The position numbers were made by a program, and so were the translations under genes. From the NCBI RefSeq assembly GCF_003086795.1, contig NZ_CP026003.1:1384777-1448776 (forward strand): a stretch of DNA of 64,000 nucleotides, written 5' to 3'. Each line of letters starts with the position of its first letter. Position 1 is the stretch's first letter. The stretch comes from Stenotrophomonas sp. SAU14A_NAIMI4_5 (GTDB lineage Bacteria; Pseudomonadota; Gammaproteobacteria; Xanthomonadales; Xanthomonadaceae). Under the pieces are notes generated by a model. The model ran no database searches. It was not told the origin of the DNA and saw nothing but the letters and a program-made list of their open reading frames with translations. Shown here piece after piece: positions 49,859-58,106 of this stretch.

Positions 49859-50071
49859 TCAGGCCTGCCCGGGGGCCAGCAGCGGCGGCTGCACGCCGGC
49901 CGCGCGCAGTTCGCTGGCGACGATGTCCTGGAAGCTCAGGGTCGGGTTCAGTTCGCACAGCATGCCGACCCGGATCCAGAAGTTGGCCTGGGCGTTGATG
50001 GACCGGCTGGAGACGGTGCAGGCACGACGCAGCTGGTCGTGCAGGGTGTCATCGATGTTGACGATGCCCAT
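49859..50071 (-). CDS. ParD-like (RHH-type) small protein
   Basis: The 70-residue protein resembles the ParD-like family (MGIVNIDDTLHDQLRRACT, SRSINAQANFWIRVGMLCEL), a ribbon-helix-helix type. No toxin gene is near; it is followed instead by map, a known association. An almost perfect palindrome lies 18 bases upstream of its start codon, so it probably represses its own operon. Whether it controls MAP levels is unknown. Confidence 0.78.
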   Translation of the reverse strand: MGIVNIDDTLHDQLRRACTVSSRSINAQANFWIRVGMLCELNPTLSFQDIVASELRAAGVQPPLLAPGQA

Positions 50072-50088
50072 GGCGGACTCTCGAGAGG

Positions 50089-50120
50089 GAATATATGAAG
50101 CGTATACGTTTCATATATTC
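50089..50120 (-). promoter_or_regulatory. 32-bp palindrome, likely operator of parD-map
   Basis: The arm GAATATATGAAG-CGTA is mirrored by TACG-TTTCATATATTC with one G/T mismatched pair in 16. It is AT-rich in a GC-rich genome and lies 18 bases upstream of the ParD-like start codon. It contains several TATA-like hexamers and is a natural binding site for a ribbon-helix-helix dimer pair. Confidence 0.75.
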
Positions 50121-50138
50121 CACTCAAGTCCGCGCCGT

Positions 50139-50498
50139 TCAGTCGCTGTGGGTGGCAAAGCGCAGGCGGTTGCCGTCAGGGTCCACCAGCAGCATCTCGC
50201 GGGTACCCCAGTCGGTATCGTGCGGTGGCTGCAGGATGGGCACGCCAGCGGCGCTGAAGGCGCGGAACACCGCGTCCACGTCATCGACCTTGAAGTACAC
50301 CGCGCCGCCGGGCTGGCAATCGCCGGCATGTTCGCTGAGGAACAGGGTCTGGCCCTCGCGGGTGAGCTGGGCGAACAGCGGCATGCCCGCGCCGAAGCGA
50401 TGCTCCCAGTCGACGGCGAAGCCCAGGCCCTGCACGTAGAACGGCAGGGTGGTGTCGGCGTGCAGCATGCGCAGCTGCGGGATGACGGTCTGGGACAT
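50139..50498 (-). CDS. VOC-family (glyoxalase/bleomycin-resistance-like) protein
   Basis: The 119-residue protein has the beta-alpha-beta-beta-beta fold of vicinal-oxygen-chelate proteins. Repeats begin near LRMLHADTTLPFYVQGLGF and AVYFKVDDVDAVFRAF, and the end is MLLVDPDGNRLRFA. It resembles bleomycin-binding proteins in size. I start at the ATG at 50498. Metal and substrate are not known. Confidence 0.75.
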   Translation of the reverse strand: MSQTVIPQLRMLHADTTLPFYVQGLGFAVDWEHRFGAGMPLFAQLTREGQTLFLSEHAGDCQPGGAVYFKVDDVDAVFRAFSAAGVPILQPPHDTDWGTREMLLVDPDGNRLRFATHSD

Positions 50499-50517
50499 GG
50501 CGGCGGTTCCGGGGTGG

Positions 50518-50584
50518 GTAGAGTCGAGCTTGCTCGACTGGCTTTGAGATCGCGCCAAAAGCAGTCGAGCAAGCTCGACTCTAC
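50518..50584. repeat. paired GTAG palindrome (SMAG)
   Basis: GTAG with arms GTCGAGC / GCTCGAC, an inner spacer, then the inverted copy ending in CTAC. It lies between the VOC gene and the metallophosphoesterase gene. Confidence 0.85.
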
Positions 50585-50598
50585 CAAGGCCAACGGAG

Positions 50599-51726
50599 TC
50601 AGCCATCCACGCCCGGCACGCCTTCGGCCAACGGCACGCGCGTACCGTCCAGCAGGCCGCGGCTGAGCGTGCCGTTCTCGATGAACAGCAGCTCGCCGTT
50701 CTCGCCGTTCTTGATGCTGCTGTCGATGGCGATCACGCGGCCACCATGGAAGGTGCTGACGTGCGGCATCGAGGTGTGGCCGACCACGATGCGCTTCAGG
50801 TGCAGCTGGTCGAGCACGGCCTGCACGCCGTTGCTGTCCAGCTGGCCATCGAAATAGCCGCGGTACCAGATCGGGCTGGTCTTGCCGTCGTACAGCGGCG
50901 CGGTGGCCGGGTCTGCCTTCACCTCGGCCTTGGGCGTGCCCAGCGAGGCCTGGTAGGCGGCATTGGTGGTGGCCGGGTCCAGCGCCAGCTGCACCGCCTC
51001 GGGCGAGATGCCGCCGTGCAGGAACAGGGTGTCACCGATCTTCAGCAGCACCGGACGGGTGCGCAGCCACTGGCCGATCACCGAATCGCCTGCATACAGC
51101 TGCGGGTAGCTGCGGCCCAGCAGCTGGGCGCTGCGCAGGTACTTGGGATTGACGTAGCGCAGGTCGTCGTAGAGCACCATGGTTTCGTGGTTGCCGAGCA
51201 CGAAGTGCACCGCGCCGCCGGCCGCCGCGGCCTGCTGCTGCAGCCCGTACAGCAGCCAGAACGCCTCGGTCACCTGCGGGCCGCGGTCGAACACATCGCC
51301 GGCGATCACCAGGGTGTCCTTGCCCAGCGCCCACTGGTCCTGCGCGTCGATCACCTTGTTGGCGCGCAGCAGCCGCACCAGCAGGCCGTACTGGCCGTGG
51401 ATGTCGGACACCGCAACGATGCGCGGCGTGGCCGGCAGCACCGACACCGAGGGCGCCACCGGCGGCAGCACGTGCACGCTGTGCGCATAGCCGCACTGCG
51501 GGGTGAAATCGGTGCCTTCGGCATCGGCCGGGAGGGTGCGCATCTGCACCTGGTCGCCGCAGATCCACTTCGCCCGCAGCTGGTCGCCGACGCGGAACAC
51601 GTAGGGACCATCGGCGTCGACGTGCTCGGCCGGCGTGGCCACCCCGCGCGCCTGCAGCGACGGCGCGCCCAGCAGGGCCAGCGGCAACAGCAGCAGGGCG
51701 GGGTGGAGCAGGCGGCGGTGCAGCAT
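50599..51726 (-). CDS. exported calcineurin-like metallophosphoesterase
   Basis: The 375-residue protein has a signal peptide (LLHPALLLLPLALLGAPSLQA). The catalytic site is complete: VSDIHGQYGLL, IAGDVFDRGPQ, VLGNHETMVL, and the late GHTS and HGG segments of the phosphoprotein-phosphatase family. It resembles Shewanella-like protein phosphatases, which act on phosphate esters outside the cytosol. The start is the ATG at 51726 after GAGGAA. Confidence 0.87.
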   Translation of the reverse strand: MLHRRLLHPALLLLPLALLGAPSLQARGVATPAEHVDADGPYVFRVGDQLRAKWICGDQVQMRTLPADAEGTDFTPQCGYAHSVHVLPPVAPSVSVLPATPRIVAVSDIHGQYGLLVRLLRANKVIDAQDQWALGKDTLVIAGDVFDRGPQVTEAFWLLYGLQQQAAAAGGAVHFVLGNHETMVLYDDLRYVNPKYLRSAQLLGRSYPQLYAGDSVIGQWLRTRPVLLKIGDTLFLHGGISPEAVQLALDPATTNAAYQASLGTPKAEVKADPATAPLYDGKTSPIWYRGYFDGQLDSNGVQAVLDQLHLKRIVVGHTSMPHVSTFHGGRVIAIDSSIKNGENGELLFIENGTLSRGLLDGTRVPLAEGVPGVDG

Positions 51727-51748
51727 GGTGGGTTCCTCGGCGGGCAAC

Positions 51749-51774
51749 AAAAAAGGCGGGCCCGATGGCCCGCC
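51749..51774 (-). terminator. rho-independent terminator after TonB receptor gene
   Basis: On the minus strand, the stem GGCGGGCC / GGCCCGCC with an ATCG loop is followed by TTTTTT. It lies about 90 bases after the receptor stop codon. Confidence 0.85.
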
Positions 51775-51864
51775 CCTGATGCTACGCCGTTGCCGGCCCC
51801 GGCAGCATGCGCCGAAGGTGGGGGTCACTGTGCGGAATCGGGTGCCCGACGCCGCGCGGCGATA

Positions 51865-54072
51865 TCAGAACTTCGCGCGCAGGTTGAACAGCACGCGGCG
51901 CGGTTCGCCCCAGTAGCCCGCGTTGAAGAAGCCGACGTTGCGGTAATAGACCTTGTCGAACAGGTTGGTGACCGTCACGCCCACGCTCAGGTTGTCGTTG
52001 ATGCGGTAGCGGCCCATCAGGTCGAACAGCACGTAGCCGCCCTGGCTCATCCTGCCGGTGGCGGTCACCGGGGTGCCGTTGGCATTGAATCGGCCGGTGG
52101 GGATCGGCTGCATCTGGTAGATCTCGCTCTGCACGCTGAAGCCGCCGCCAACCGTCCACTGGCCGTGGCTGTAGGTGGTGTTGAAGCGCGCCAGGTGCAT
52201 CGGGCTGGTGCTGGCGAAGCGGCTGCCATCGGGGTTGCTGCTGTAGCTGTAGGTGTAGCCGCCGGTCATGCTCCAGTGGTCGGTGATCGAGCCGGACACT
52301 TCGAACTCGCCGCCTTGGGTCGTGATGCCCTTGCTGGCGATGTAGGGCGAGCTGCCATCGGGCAGCTTGATCTCGCCGCCGTTCGGGTCGAGCTCGGCCA
52401 CGTTGTCCTGCTTCATGTAGAAGCCGTTCAACGAGGTGTACAGGCGGCCGCCGAAGAATTCACCCTTCAGGCCGTACTCGTAGTTGCCGCCGGTGGTCGG
52501 GTCGAGCAGCTGGTTGTTGATGTCGCGGCGCGCGGTGGCCTGGAACACGTCGGAGTAGCTGACGAAGCCGGTGATGCTGCTGCTGAGGTCATACAGCACG
52601 CCCACGTACGGGGTCAGCTCGTGCGCGGTGGTGCGCGCGCTGCGGCTGGTGAACACACCGTTGACGTCGTAGTTGTCGGAGGTGGTGCGGTAATCCGAAT
52701 AACGCGCACCGGCGATGATCTTCAGCGGGTCGATCGGGTTCAGGCGCACGGCGGCGTAGTAGCCGGTCTCGGTGGTGTTCACCGTGCTGGACGGAATGCC
52801 GTAGTTGTAGGTGGTCGGCTTGCCGATGTTGCCATCCCACTCGTAGATGCTGGGGAAGGCAGCGACGTTGTACGGGCGCGAGGTGATGCCGGCGCGGATG
52901 GTGTCCAGGTCGCGGTCGTAGTGGTTGATGCCCACGACCAGCTCATGCGAACGGCCGAACAGCTGGAACGGGCCGGAGGCGTACAGGTCGAACGCATCCT
53001 CGCGCGTCTCGGACACCGAGTAGGTGTCGGCGATGCGCAGGCCGAGGCCGGTCACCGCATCGGCCCAGTTGCCGGTGTTGGAGCCGGCCATCAGCAGCGA
53101 GTCGGTGTCGGTGGCGCGGTGGTTGTAGGCGAGGCGACCGCTCCAGCCGGCGCCGAGCTGCTGTTCCAGGGTGGCGAAGTAGTTGGTGCTCTCGCGGTTC
53201 CATTCGTTCCAGCGCGCCGCGGCGCTGTAGGAGCGCGGCATGTGCGCACGCGTGCCATCGCGGAAGTACAGCGGCGAGGCGCTCCACGCACCGCCATCGG
53301 AGCCGGTCTTCAGGTAATCGATGCCGGCGCGCAGGCGGGTGCTGTTGGTCAGGTCGGCTTCGATCACACCGTACAGGCTGGGCGACTTGTCATGCTGGAA
53401 GCGCACCCAGCTTTCCTTGTCGGTGTAGGCGCCGACGAAGCGTCCACGCACGCGGCCGCCCTTGCTGAGCGGGCCGGAGACATCCACTTCGGCACGCTTG
53501 TAATCCCACGAACCGGCGCTGAGGCTGGTGCTGGCCTGGAAGGTCTCGGTCGGGCGCTTGCGCACCATGTTGACCGTGGCCGACGGATTGCCAGAGCCGG
53601 TGACCAGGCCGCTGGCGCCGCGCACCACTTCGATGCGTTCGTAGATGGAGGTATCGCTGAGGATCGAGTTGCCGCCCGCACCGGTTGTGTAGTTGGTGGG
53701 GATGCCGTCGAACATGAAGTTGTTGATGGCAAAGCCGCGCGCGTTGAACAGCGTGCGGTTGCTGTCGTAGGACTGGATGGTGACACCCGGGGTCTGCTGC
53801 AGCACCTCGGAAATGGTGATGAGGTTGAAGTCCTCGATGCGCTGGCGGGTGAACACGGTCAGCGACTGCGGGGTTTCGCGCAGGGTCAGCGGCAGCTTGG
53901 TGGCGGTGTTGGTGCCGTACACCTGGTAGCCCTCGGTGCGCTGGGTGACCATCACCCGGTCCAGTTCGGTGGTGGTCGGCGCGCTGTCCTGGGCAAAAGC
54001 CGGCGCGACGGCGCAGGCGAGCGACAAGGCGAGGGCGTTCCGGCGCAGGGCGCCAGAGGAAGGCTGATACAT
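51865..54072 (-). CDS. TonB-dependent siderophore receptor
   Basis: The 735-residue outer-membrane receptor has a signal peptide (ALSLACAVAPAFA), a TonB box region (DRVMVTQR), a plug domain (ETPQSLTVFTRQRIEDFNL; IYERIEVVRGASGLVTGSGNP), and a beta-barrel that ends in the typical F (LRAKF). It resembles the FhuE/FpvA ferric-siderophore receptors. The ligand cannot be told. It is the last gene of the iron-uptake-like unit and is followed by a strong terminator. Confidence 0.9.
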   Translation of the reverse strand: MYQPSSGALRRNALALSLACAVAPAFAQDSAPTTTELDRVMVTQRTEGYQVYGTNTATKLPLTLRETPQSLTVFTRQRIEDFNLITISEVLQQTPGVTIQSYDSNRTLFNARGFAINNFMFDGIPTNYTTGAGGNSILSDTSIYERIEVVRGASGLVTGSGNPSATVNMVRKRPTETFQASTSLSAGSWDYKRAEVDVSGPLSKGGRVRGRFVGAYTDKESWVRFQHDKSPSLYGVIEADLTNSTRLRAGIDYLKTGSDGGAWSASPLYFRDGTRAHMPRSYSAAARWNEWNRESTNYFATLEQQLGAGWSGRLAYNHRATDTDSLLMAGSNTGNWADAVTGLGLRIADTYSVSETREDAFDLYASGPFQLFGRSHELVVGINHYDRDLDTIRAGITSRPYNVAAFPSIYEWDGNIGKPTTYNYGIPSSTVNTTETGYYAAVRLNPIDPLKIIAGARYSDYRTTSDNYDVNGVFTSRSARTTAHELTPYVGVLYDLSSSITGFVSYSDVFQATARRDINNQLLDPTTGGNYEYGLKGEFFGGRLYTSLNGFYMKQDNVAELDPNGGEIKLPDGSSPYIASKGITTQGGEFEVSGSITDHWSMTGGYTYSYSSNPDGSRFASTSPMHLARFNTTYSHGQWTVGGGFSVQSEIYQMQPIPTGRFNANGTPVTATGRMSQGGYVLFDLMGRYRINDNLSVGVTVTNLFDKVYYRNVGFFNAGYWGEPRRVLFNLRAKF

Positions 54073-54093
54073 GGTGGAACCTCGGTTTCTAGA

Positions 54094-54393
54094 TCAGGAA
54101 CGGGAAGACGGGCGTGGCGCCGGCTTGGCCGGGCTGCGGAAACTGAGCCAGAGCACCATCGCCCCGGCACCGGCGGCGAGCACGCCGCACCAACCAACAA
54201 ATCCCTGTGCAATGCCCCAGGCGGCGATGCTGGCCAGCAGGCTGGCGAGCAGCCCCAGCACGCCCAGCACCTGCAGCAGGCGACGGCGCGAGGTGGGCGG
54301 CGCATGGCCGGCCACATCGCGGTGATGGCGTTCCATCGCCATCGCCAGGCAGGCGAAGGCGGCGGCGGCCAGCAGCAGGGCGAGCACGCTCAT
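54094..54393 (-). CDS. DUF3325-like small membrane protein
   Basis: The 99-residue protein has three membrane segments. It is very often found with PepSY and DUF3649 proteins near siderophore receptors, as here. It overlaps the PepSY gene by four bases. The function is unknown. Confidence 0.72.
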   Translation of the reverse strand: MSVLALLLAAAAFACLAMAMERHHRDVAGHAPPTSRRRLLQVLGVLGLLASLLASIAAWGIAQGFVGWCGVLAAGAGAMVLWLSFRSPAKPAPRPSSRS

Positions 54394-55976
54394 GCGCCGG
54401 CCTCGGCAGCGGCGGGGGCGCCCGCGCGTGCGGCGCGCGGCTTGCGCTGTGCCGGCACGAAACGATGCACCTTGCGTGCGGCCCACAGCAGGCCGGCGCC
54501 GATCAGCAGCAGGCCGATATCGATGCCGGCCTTGGCACCATCACCGGCAGCAAGCGCGGATACCGCGCCACCCTGCCAGGCGACCAGGTTGTACAGCGGC
54601 AGGCCCAGGGCCAGCACGCCGGCCAGCGCCAGCTGCTCGACCCAGCCGCGACGCGGTGCGCGCAGCATGGCGTGCACCACGCAGGCCGCCCAGGCGTAGA
54701 AGAACACTTTCACTTCGGCATCGCTGCGGTTGGCCACGTCCAGCGGCAGCAGGCGGTTGCCCCAGAGGAAGGCCAGCATCGCGACCGGCAGGCCGGTGAC
54801 GAAACCGATATTCAGGCGTTCGACGATGCGGAAGCCCAGATGCGGGCGCGCCGGATCGGGCAGCTGGGTGCGGCGTTTCACCGTCCACAGCACCAGCCCG
54901 GTGGCCACCATCAGGGTGCCGGCCACGCCGGACAGGAAGAACAGCCAGCGCATCGTGGTGGGCGCGAAGCGCGCTGCATGCAGGCCGATCATGCCGTCGC
55001 GGGTGATGACCGCGGCCGAGCGCGGTGCAGCGGCATCCAGCAGGTTGCCGCGCGCATCGAAGCTGAGCGCGTCGGCGGCGCCGGCAATCTGGTCGCCCTG
55101 CTGGCGACGCACGCTGATGCGCATCGCCGCGTCGGAAGGATGTTCGATCTGCAGCGAGGCCGCATGACCGCCGCCCCATTGCACTTCGGCACGACGCAGC
55201 ACCTCGGCCAGCGCTGGCGGCGTCGCGGCCACGCCACTGGCCTCGGCCTTCTCCGCGCGCGGGAACAGTTCGGCGAAGAACGCATCGCGGCCGCCGGGGT
55301 AGTTGGCATCCACCGCCCACGGCATGTACAGCGTCATCAGGGTGATCAGGCCGGTGTAGGTGATCATCAGATGGAACGGCAGCGACAGCACCGCCAGCGC
55401 GTTGTGGCCATCCAGCCAGCTGCGCTGGCCCTTGCCGCGACGGAAGGTGAAGAAGTCGGTGAAGATCTTCTTGTGGGTGATCACGCCGCTGATCAGGGCG
55501 ATCAGCATCAGCATCGAACACGCACTGATGAACCAGCGCGCCCACAGCACCGGCACGTAGTGCAGGTCGAAGTGCAGGCGGTAGAAGAAGTTGCCACCGC
55601 GCGTCTCGCGCACCTGCACCGGCTTGCCATCCGCATCCAGCGTGGCCTGGTTGGGATTGCGCTGGCCGCGGCGGCGTTCCTTTTCGCCCTGCGGCTGCCA
55701 GCTGACCGAGGTCGCGCTGCTGCGTGCGTCGGGCAGTTCGATGCTCCAGCGCTGCGCGTCCGGCGCGGTGCGGGCAAGGAACTGCTGGGCCTGGGTGACC
55801 GCGGTTGCGCTGCTGGCGGGCAGGCCGATTTCCGGCTGCATCCAGCGGGTCAGTTCTTCCTTCCAGTACGCGGCGGTGCCGGCGATGAAGATCAGGAACA
55901 GCACCCAGCCGACCACCAGGCCCGACCAGGTATGCAGCACCGACTGCGATTGGCGGATGCCACCGAGATTGCTCAT
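54390..55976 (-). CDS. PepSY-associated transmembrane protein
   Basis: The 528-residue membrane protein has an N-terminal helix with LHTWSGLVVGWVLFLIFIAG, a long periplasmic loop, the conserved HFDLHYVPVLWARW, and further helices (FFLSGVAGTLMVATGLVLW). PepSY-TM proteins of this type (FpvG-, PiuB-like) are thought to reduce ferric siderophores at the periplasmic side. It overlaps both its neighbours in the DUF3649-PepSY-DUF3325 unit. Confidence 0.85.
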   Translation of the reverse strand: MSNLGGIRQSQSVLHTWSGLVVGWVLFLIFIAGTAAYWKEELTRWMQPEIGLPASSATAVTQAQQFLARTAPDAQRWSIELPDARSSATSVSWQPQGEKERRRGQRNPNQATLDADGKPVQVRETRGGNFFYRLHFDLHYVPVLWARWFISACSMLMLIALISGVITHKKIFTDFFTFRRGKGQRSWLDGHNALAVLSLPFHLMITYTGLITLMTLYMPWAVDANYPGGRDAFFAELFPRAEKAEASGVAATPPALAEVLRRAEVQWGGGHAASLQIEHPSDAAMRISVRRQQGDQIAGAADALSFDARGNLLDAAAPRSAAVITRDGMIGLHAARFAPTTMRWLFFLSGVAGTLMVATGLVLWTVKRRTQLPDPARPHLGFRIVERLNIGFVTGLPVAMLAFLWGNRLLPLDVANRSDAEVKVFFYAWAACVVHAMLRAPRRGWVEQLALAGVLALGLPLYNLVAWQGGAVSALAAGDGAKAGIDIGLLLIGAGLLWAARKVHRFVPAQRKPRAARAGAPAAAEAGA

Positions 55977-56308
55977 GCCACACCCCCGCGCAGCAGCCAG
56001 GCCAGCAGCGCGCCCAGACCACCGGCAAGCAGCAGGCCCAGCGTGGCGCGCAGGGTGCTGCGGGCTGCATAGGCCCAGATGGCGGCCAGCGCATAGACCA
56101 CGAACGCGGCCATGGTGGCGACCAGGGTGGCATCGGCCTTGGCGCCGGGCAGCAGGCGCGCCAGTGCGGCGGCCCAGCAGGCGGCCACGGCGTACCCGCC
56201 CAGCAGGCCGAGCAGGCCACGGGCCCACAGCAGGGCATGGCCGCTACCGCGCGGCATGCGCTTGGCCGGCGCAGCGCCGGTGGCAGGAGAGGAGGAAGAT
56301 GCGGCCAT
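55973..56308 (-). CDS. DUF3649-like small membrane protein
   Basis: The 111-residue protein has three membrane segments (from about residue 28). DUF3649 proteins accompany PepSY and DUF3325 proteins in iron-siderophore units. The start is ATG at 56308; an upstream in-frame TTG at 56320 is possible. It is first in the operon, close to the inverted repeat at 56319-56354. Confidence 0.7.
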   Translation of the reverse strand: MAASSSSPATGAAPAKRMPRGSGHALLWARGLLGLLGGYAVAACWAAALARLLPGAKADATLVATMAAFVVYALAAIWAYAARSTLRATLGLLLAGGLGALLAWLLRGGVA

Positions 56309-56318
56309 GGCCGATGTC

Positions 56319-56354
56319 AATAGGAATCGTATGCAATTGCGAGCGAATGCTATT
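56319..56354 (-). promoter_or_regulatory. inverted repeat before the iron-uptake unit
   Basis: AATAGGAATCG and CGAATGCTATT form an 11-base inverted repeat with two mismatches and a 14-base spacer. It is AT-rich and lies just upstream of the first gene. It could be a Fur-type site, but it does not match the 19-bp consensus closely. Confidence 0.4.
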
Positions 56355-56404
56355 TGACACCGGTAGCTGTGTCGAGTCCCCCATTCGGGTGATGTGCCCT
56401 TCTA

Positions 56405-56833
56405 TCAGAGCTTGCGGACGACCGTCTGCTCGGGGGCGATGGCGTGGCCGGCGGCGTCCTGCGGCTGCATGTGGGGCAGGGCGGCGCCGCTGGTGCGCTC
56501 GATCAGGGTGGAATGCGCTTCGCCGGGGGCGAAACGATGCCGTTCGCCCCATTGGCGCAGGGCGACCAGCAGCGGGAACAGGTCGCGACCGGCGGCCGTC
56601 AGCACATAGTCCTGGTAGGCGCTGCCATCGGCCGCTGGCTGCTGCACCAGCAGGCCGGCCTCGACCAGCCGGCGCAGGCGGTCGCTGAGGATGTTGCGGG
56701 CCGCGCCGAGGCTGCGCTGGAAATCACCGAAGCGGGTGATGCCGTCGAAGGCATCGCGGATCACCAGCAGCGCCCAGCGGTCGCCGAGCAGGTCGGCACT
56801 GCGGGCCACGGGGCAGGGGCTGTCGGCATGCAT
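56405..56833 (-). CDS. HxlR-family transcriptional regulator
   Basis: The 142-residue winged-helix regulator has CPVARSADLLGDRWALLVIRDA at the start, FGDFQRSLGAARNILSDRLRRLVEAGLL as the DNA-reading part and YVLTAAGRDLFP as the wing. It starts at the ATG at 56833. It is divergent from an MFS exporter and probably controls it through the repeat between them. Confidence 0.88.
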   Translation of the reverse strand: MHADSPCPVARSADLLGDRWALLVIRDAFDGITRFGDFQRSLGAARNILSDRLRRLVEAGLLVQQPAADGSAYQDYVLTAAGRDLFPLLVALRQWGERHRFAPGEAHSTLIERTSGAALPHMQPQDAAGHAIAPEQTVVRKL

Positions 56834-56854
56834 GGCGGGCTCCACCGGGATATC

Positions 56855-56910
56855 TGGTTGCAGTTTAAAACCAGTGGCGCTACCGTGCATCCAGTTTCAA
56901 AATGCAACCA
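56855..56910. promoter_or_regulatory. inverted repeat between HxlR and MFS genes
   Basis: TGGTTGCAGTTTAAAACCAG at 56855-56874 matches the reverse complement of 56891-56910 at about 16 of 20 bases. Each arm contains TTTTAAAC-like DNA. The pair lies between two divergent starts and is the natural operator for the regulator. Confidence 0.6.
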
Positions 56911-56915
56911 CAAAG

Positions 56916-58103
56916 ATGAGCCTCCCCGTATCGCGGCCACTGCTCGGCCTGCTGGCGGTCGCCGCCGGCGCCAGCGTGGCCAATGTCTACTACGCGCAAC
57001 CTCTGCTGGAACGGCTGGCCCAGGCCTTCGCCCTCGACACGGCCGTGGCCGGCGCGGTGCTGGCGGCTACCCAGGCCGGCAGCGTGCTGGCCCTGCTCGG
57101 GCTGTTGCCGCTGGCCGACCGTGGCGACCGCCGGCGCCTGCTGCGGGTGCAGTTGCTGGCCCTGGTGGCCGCGCTCCTGCTGCTGGCGGCTGCGCAGACG
57201 GCGGCGTGGTTGCTGGCCGGCATGCTGCTGGCCGGGCTGCTGGGCACGGCACTCACCCAGGGGCTGATCGCCTACACGGCCCAGCTGGCGCCGGCCGAAC
57301 AGCGCGGGCGCATGGTCGGCGCCGTGCAGGGCGGAGTGTTCATCGGCCTGCTGTCGGCGCGCGTGCTGTCCGGCAGCGTGGCCGCCGTGGCCGGCTGGCG
57401 TGCGGTCTACCTGCTGTCCGCCGTGTTGATGGCGGCGTTGGCGCTGCTGCTGTGGCGACGCCTGCCGGCCCTCCCGGTGCCGCTGGTGCCGCCGTCATGG
57501 CGCACGCTGCTGGCGTCGATGGCCAGGTTGCTGCGCGACGACCGCACGCTGCGTGAGCGCGGGCCGCTGGCGCTGCTGTTGTTTGCCGGCCTCAACGTGT
57601 TCTGGGCGGCGGTGCCGCTGCCGCTGTCGGCGCCGCCGTTGCACTGGTCCACTGCCGCGATCGGTGCATTGGGCCTGGCTGGCATCGTCGGTGCGCTGTT
57701 GGCGGGCCGGGTCGGCCACTGGATGGATCGCGGTTTCGCCGTGCGCGTCAGCCTCGCTGCGCTGCTGCTGATGCTGGCAGCGTGGTGGCCGCTGCTGGGG
57801 TTGCCGCACTCACTGGTGCTGCTGTTGCTGGGCGTGGTGCTGCTGGACCTGGGCGGGCAGGCTTTGCACGTATCCAACCAAGCGCTGCTGCTGCGTGCAC
57901 CGGTCGAACAGCATGGCCGCCTGGTGGCGCTGTACATGCTGTTCTATGCGGTCGGCAGTGGCGTGGGTGCGACCGCCGGCACCTGGATGCAGGCACGCCA
58001 CGGTTGGCATGCGGTGTGCCTGCTGGGCGCGGGCATCGCGGTGCTGGCGCTGCTGTGGTGGCTGTGGTGCCGTGCGCGCCGCCGCCCCTGCGACGCGCTG
58101 TAG
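56916..58103 (+). CDS. MFS transporter (drug or metabolite exporter)
   Basis: The 395-residue MFS protein has twelve helices. The motif ADRGDRRRLLR in the loop between helices 2 and 3 is typical of MFS exporters, and NVYYAQPLLERLAQAF is common in the 12-helix YbcL/YnfM-like group. It is divergent from an HxlR regulator. The substrate is not known. The start is ATG at 56916. Confidence 0.85.
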   Translation: MSLPVSRPLLGLLAVAAGASVANVYYAQPLLERLAQAFALDTAVAGAVLAATQAGSVLALLGLLPLADRGDRRRLLRVQLLALVAALLLLAAAQTAAWLLAGMLLAGLLGTALTQGLIAYTAQLAPAEQRGRMVGAVQGGVFIGLLSARVLSGSVAAVAGWRAVYLLSAVLMAALALLLWRRLPALPVPLVPPSWRTLLASMARLLRDDRTLRERGPLALLLFAGLNVFWAAVPLPLSAPPLHWSTAAIGALGLAGIVGALLAGRVGHWMDRGFAVRVSLAALLLMLAAWWPLLGLPHSLVLLLLGVVLLDLGGQALHVSNQALLLRAPVEQHGRLVALYMLFYAVGSGVGATAGTWMQARHGWHAVCLLGAGIAVLALLWWLWCRARRRPCDAL

Positions 58104-58106
58104 CGT

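Noticed and set aside
49859-50071. Toxin-antitoxin module
   Set aside because: No ParE-like or other toxin gene is next to the ParD-like gene; its neighbour is map.
56319-56354. Firm Fur box
   Set aside because: The repeat does not fit the 19-bp Fur consensus well; listed only as a candidate regulatory repeat.
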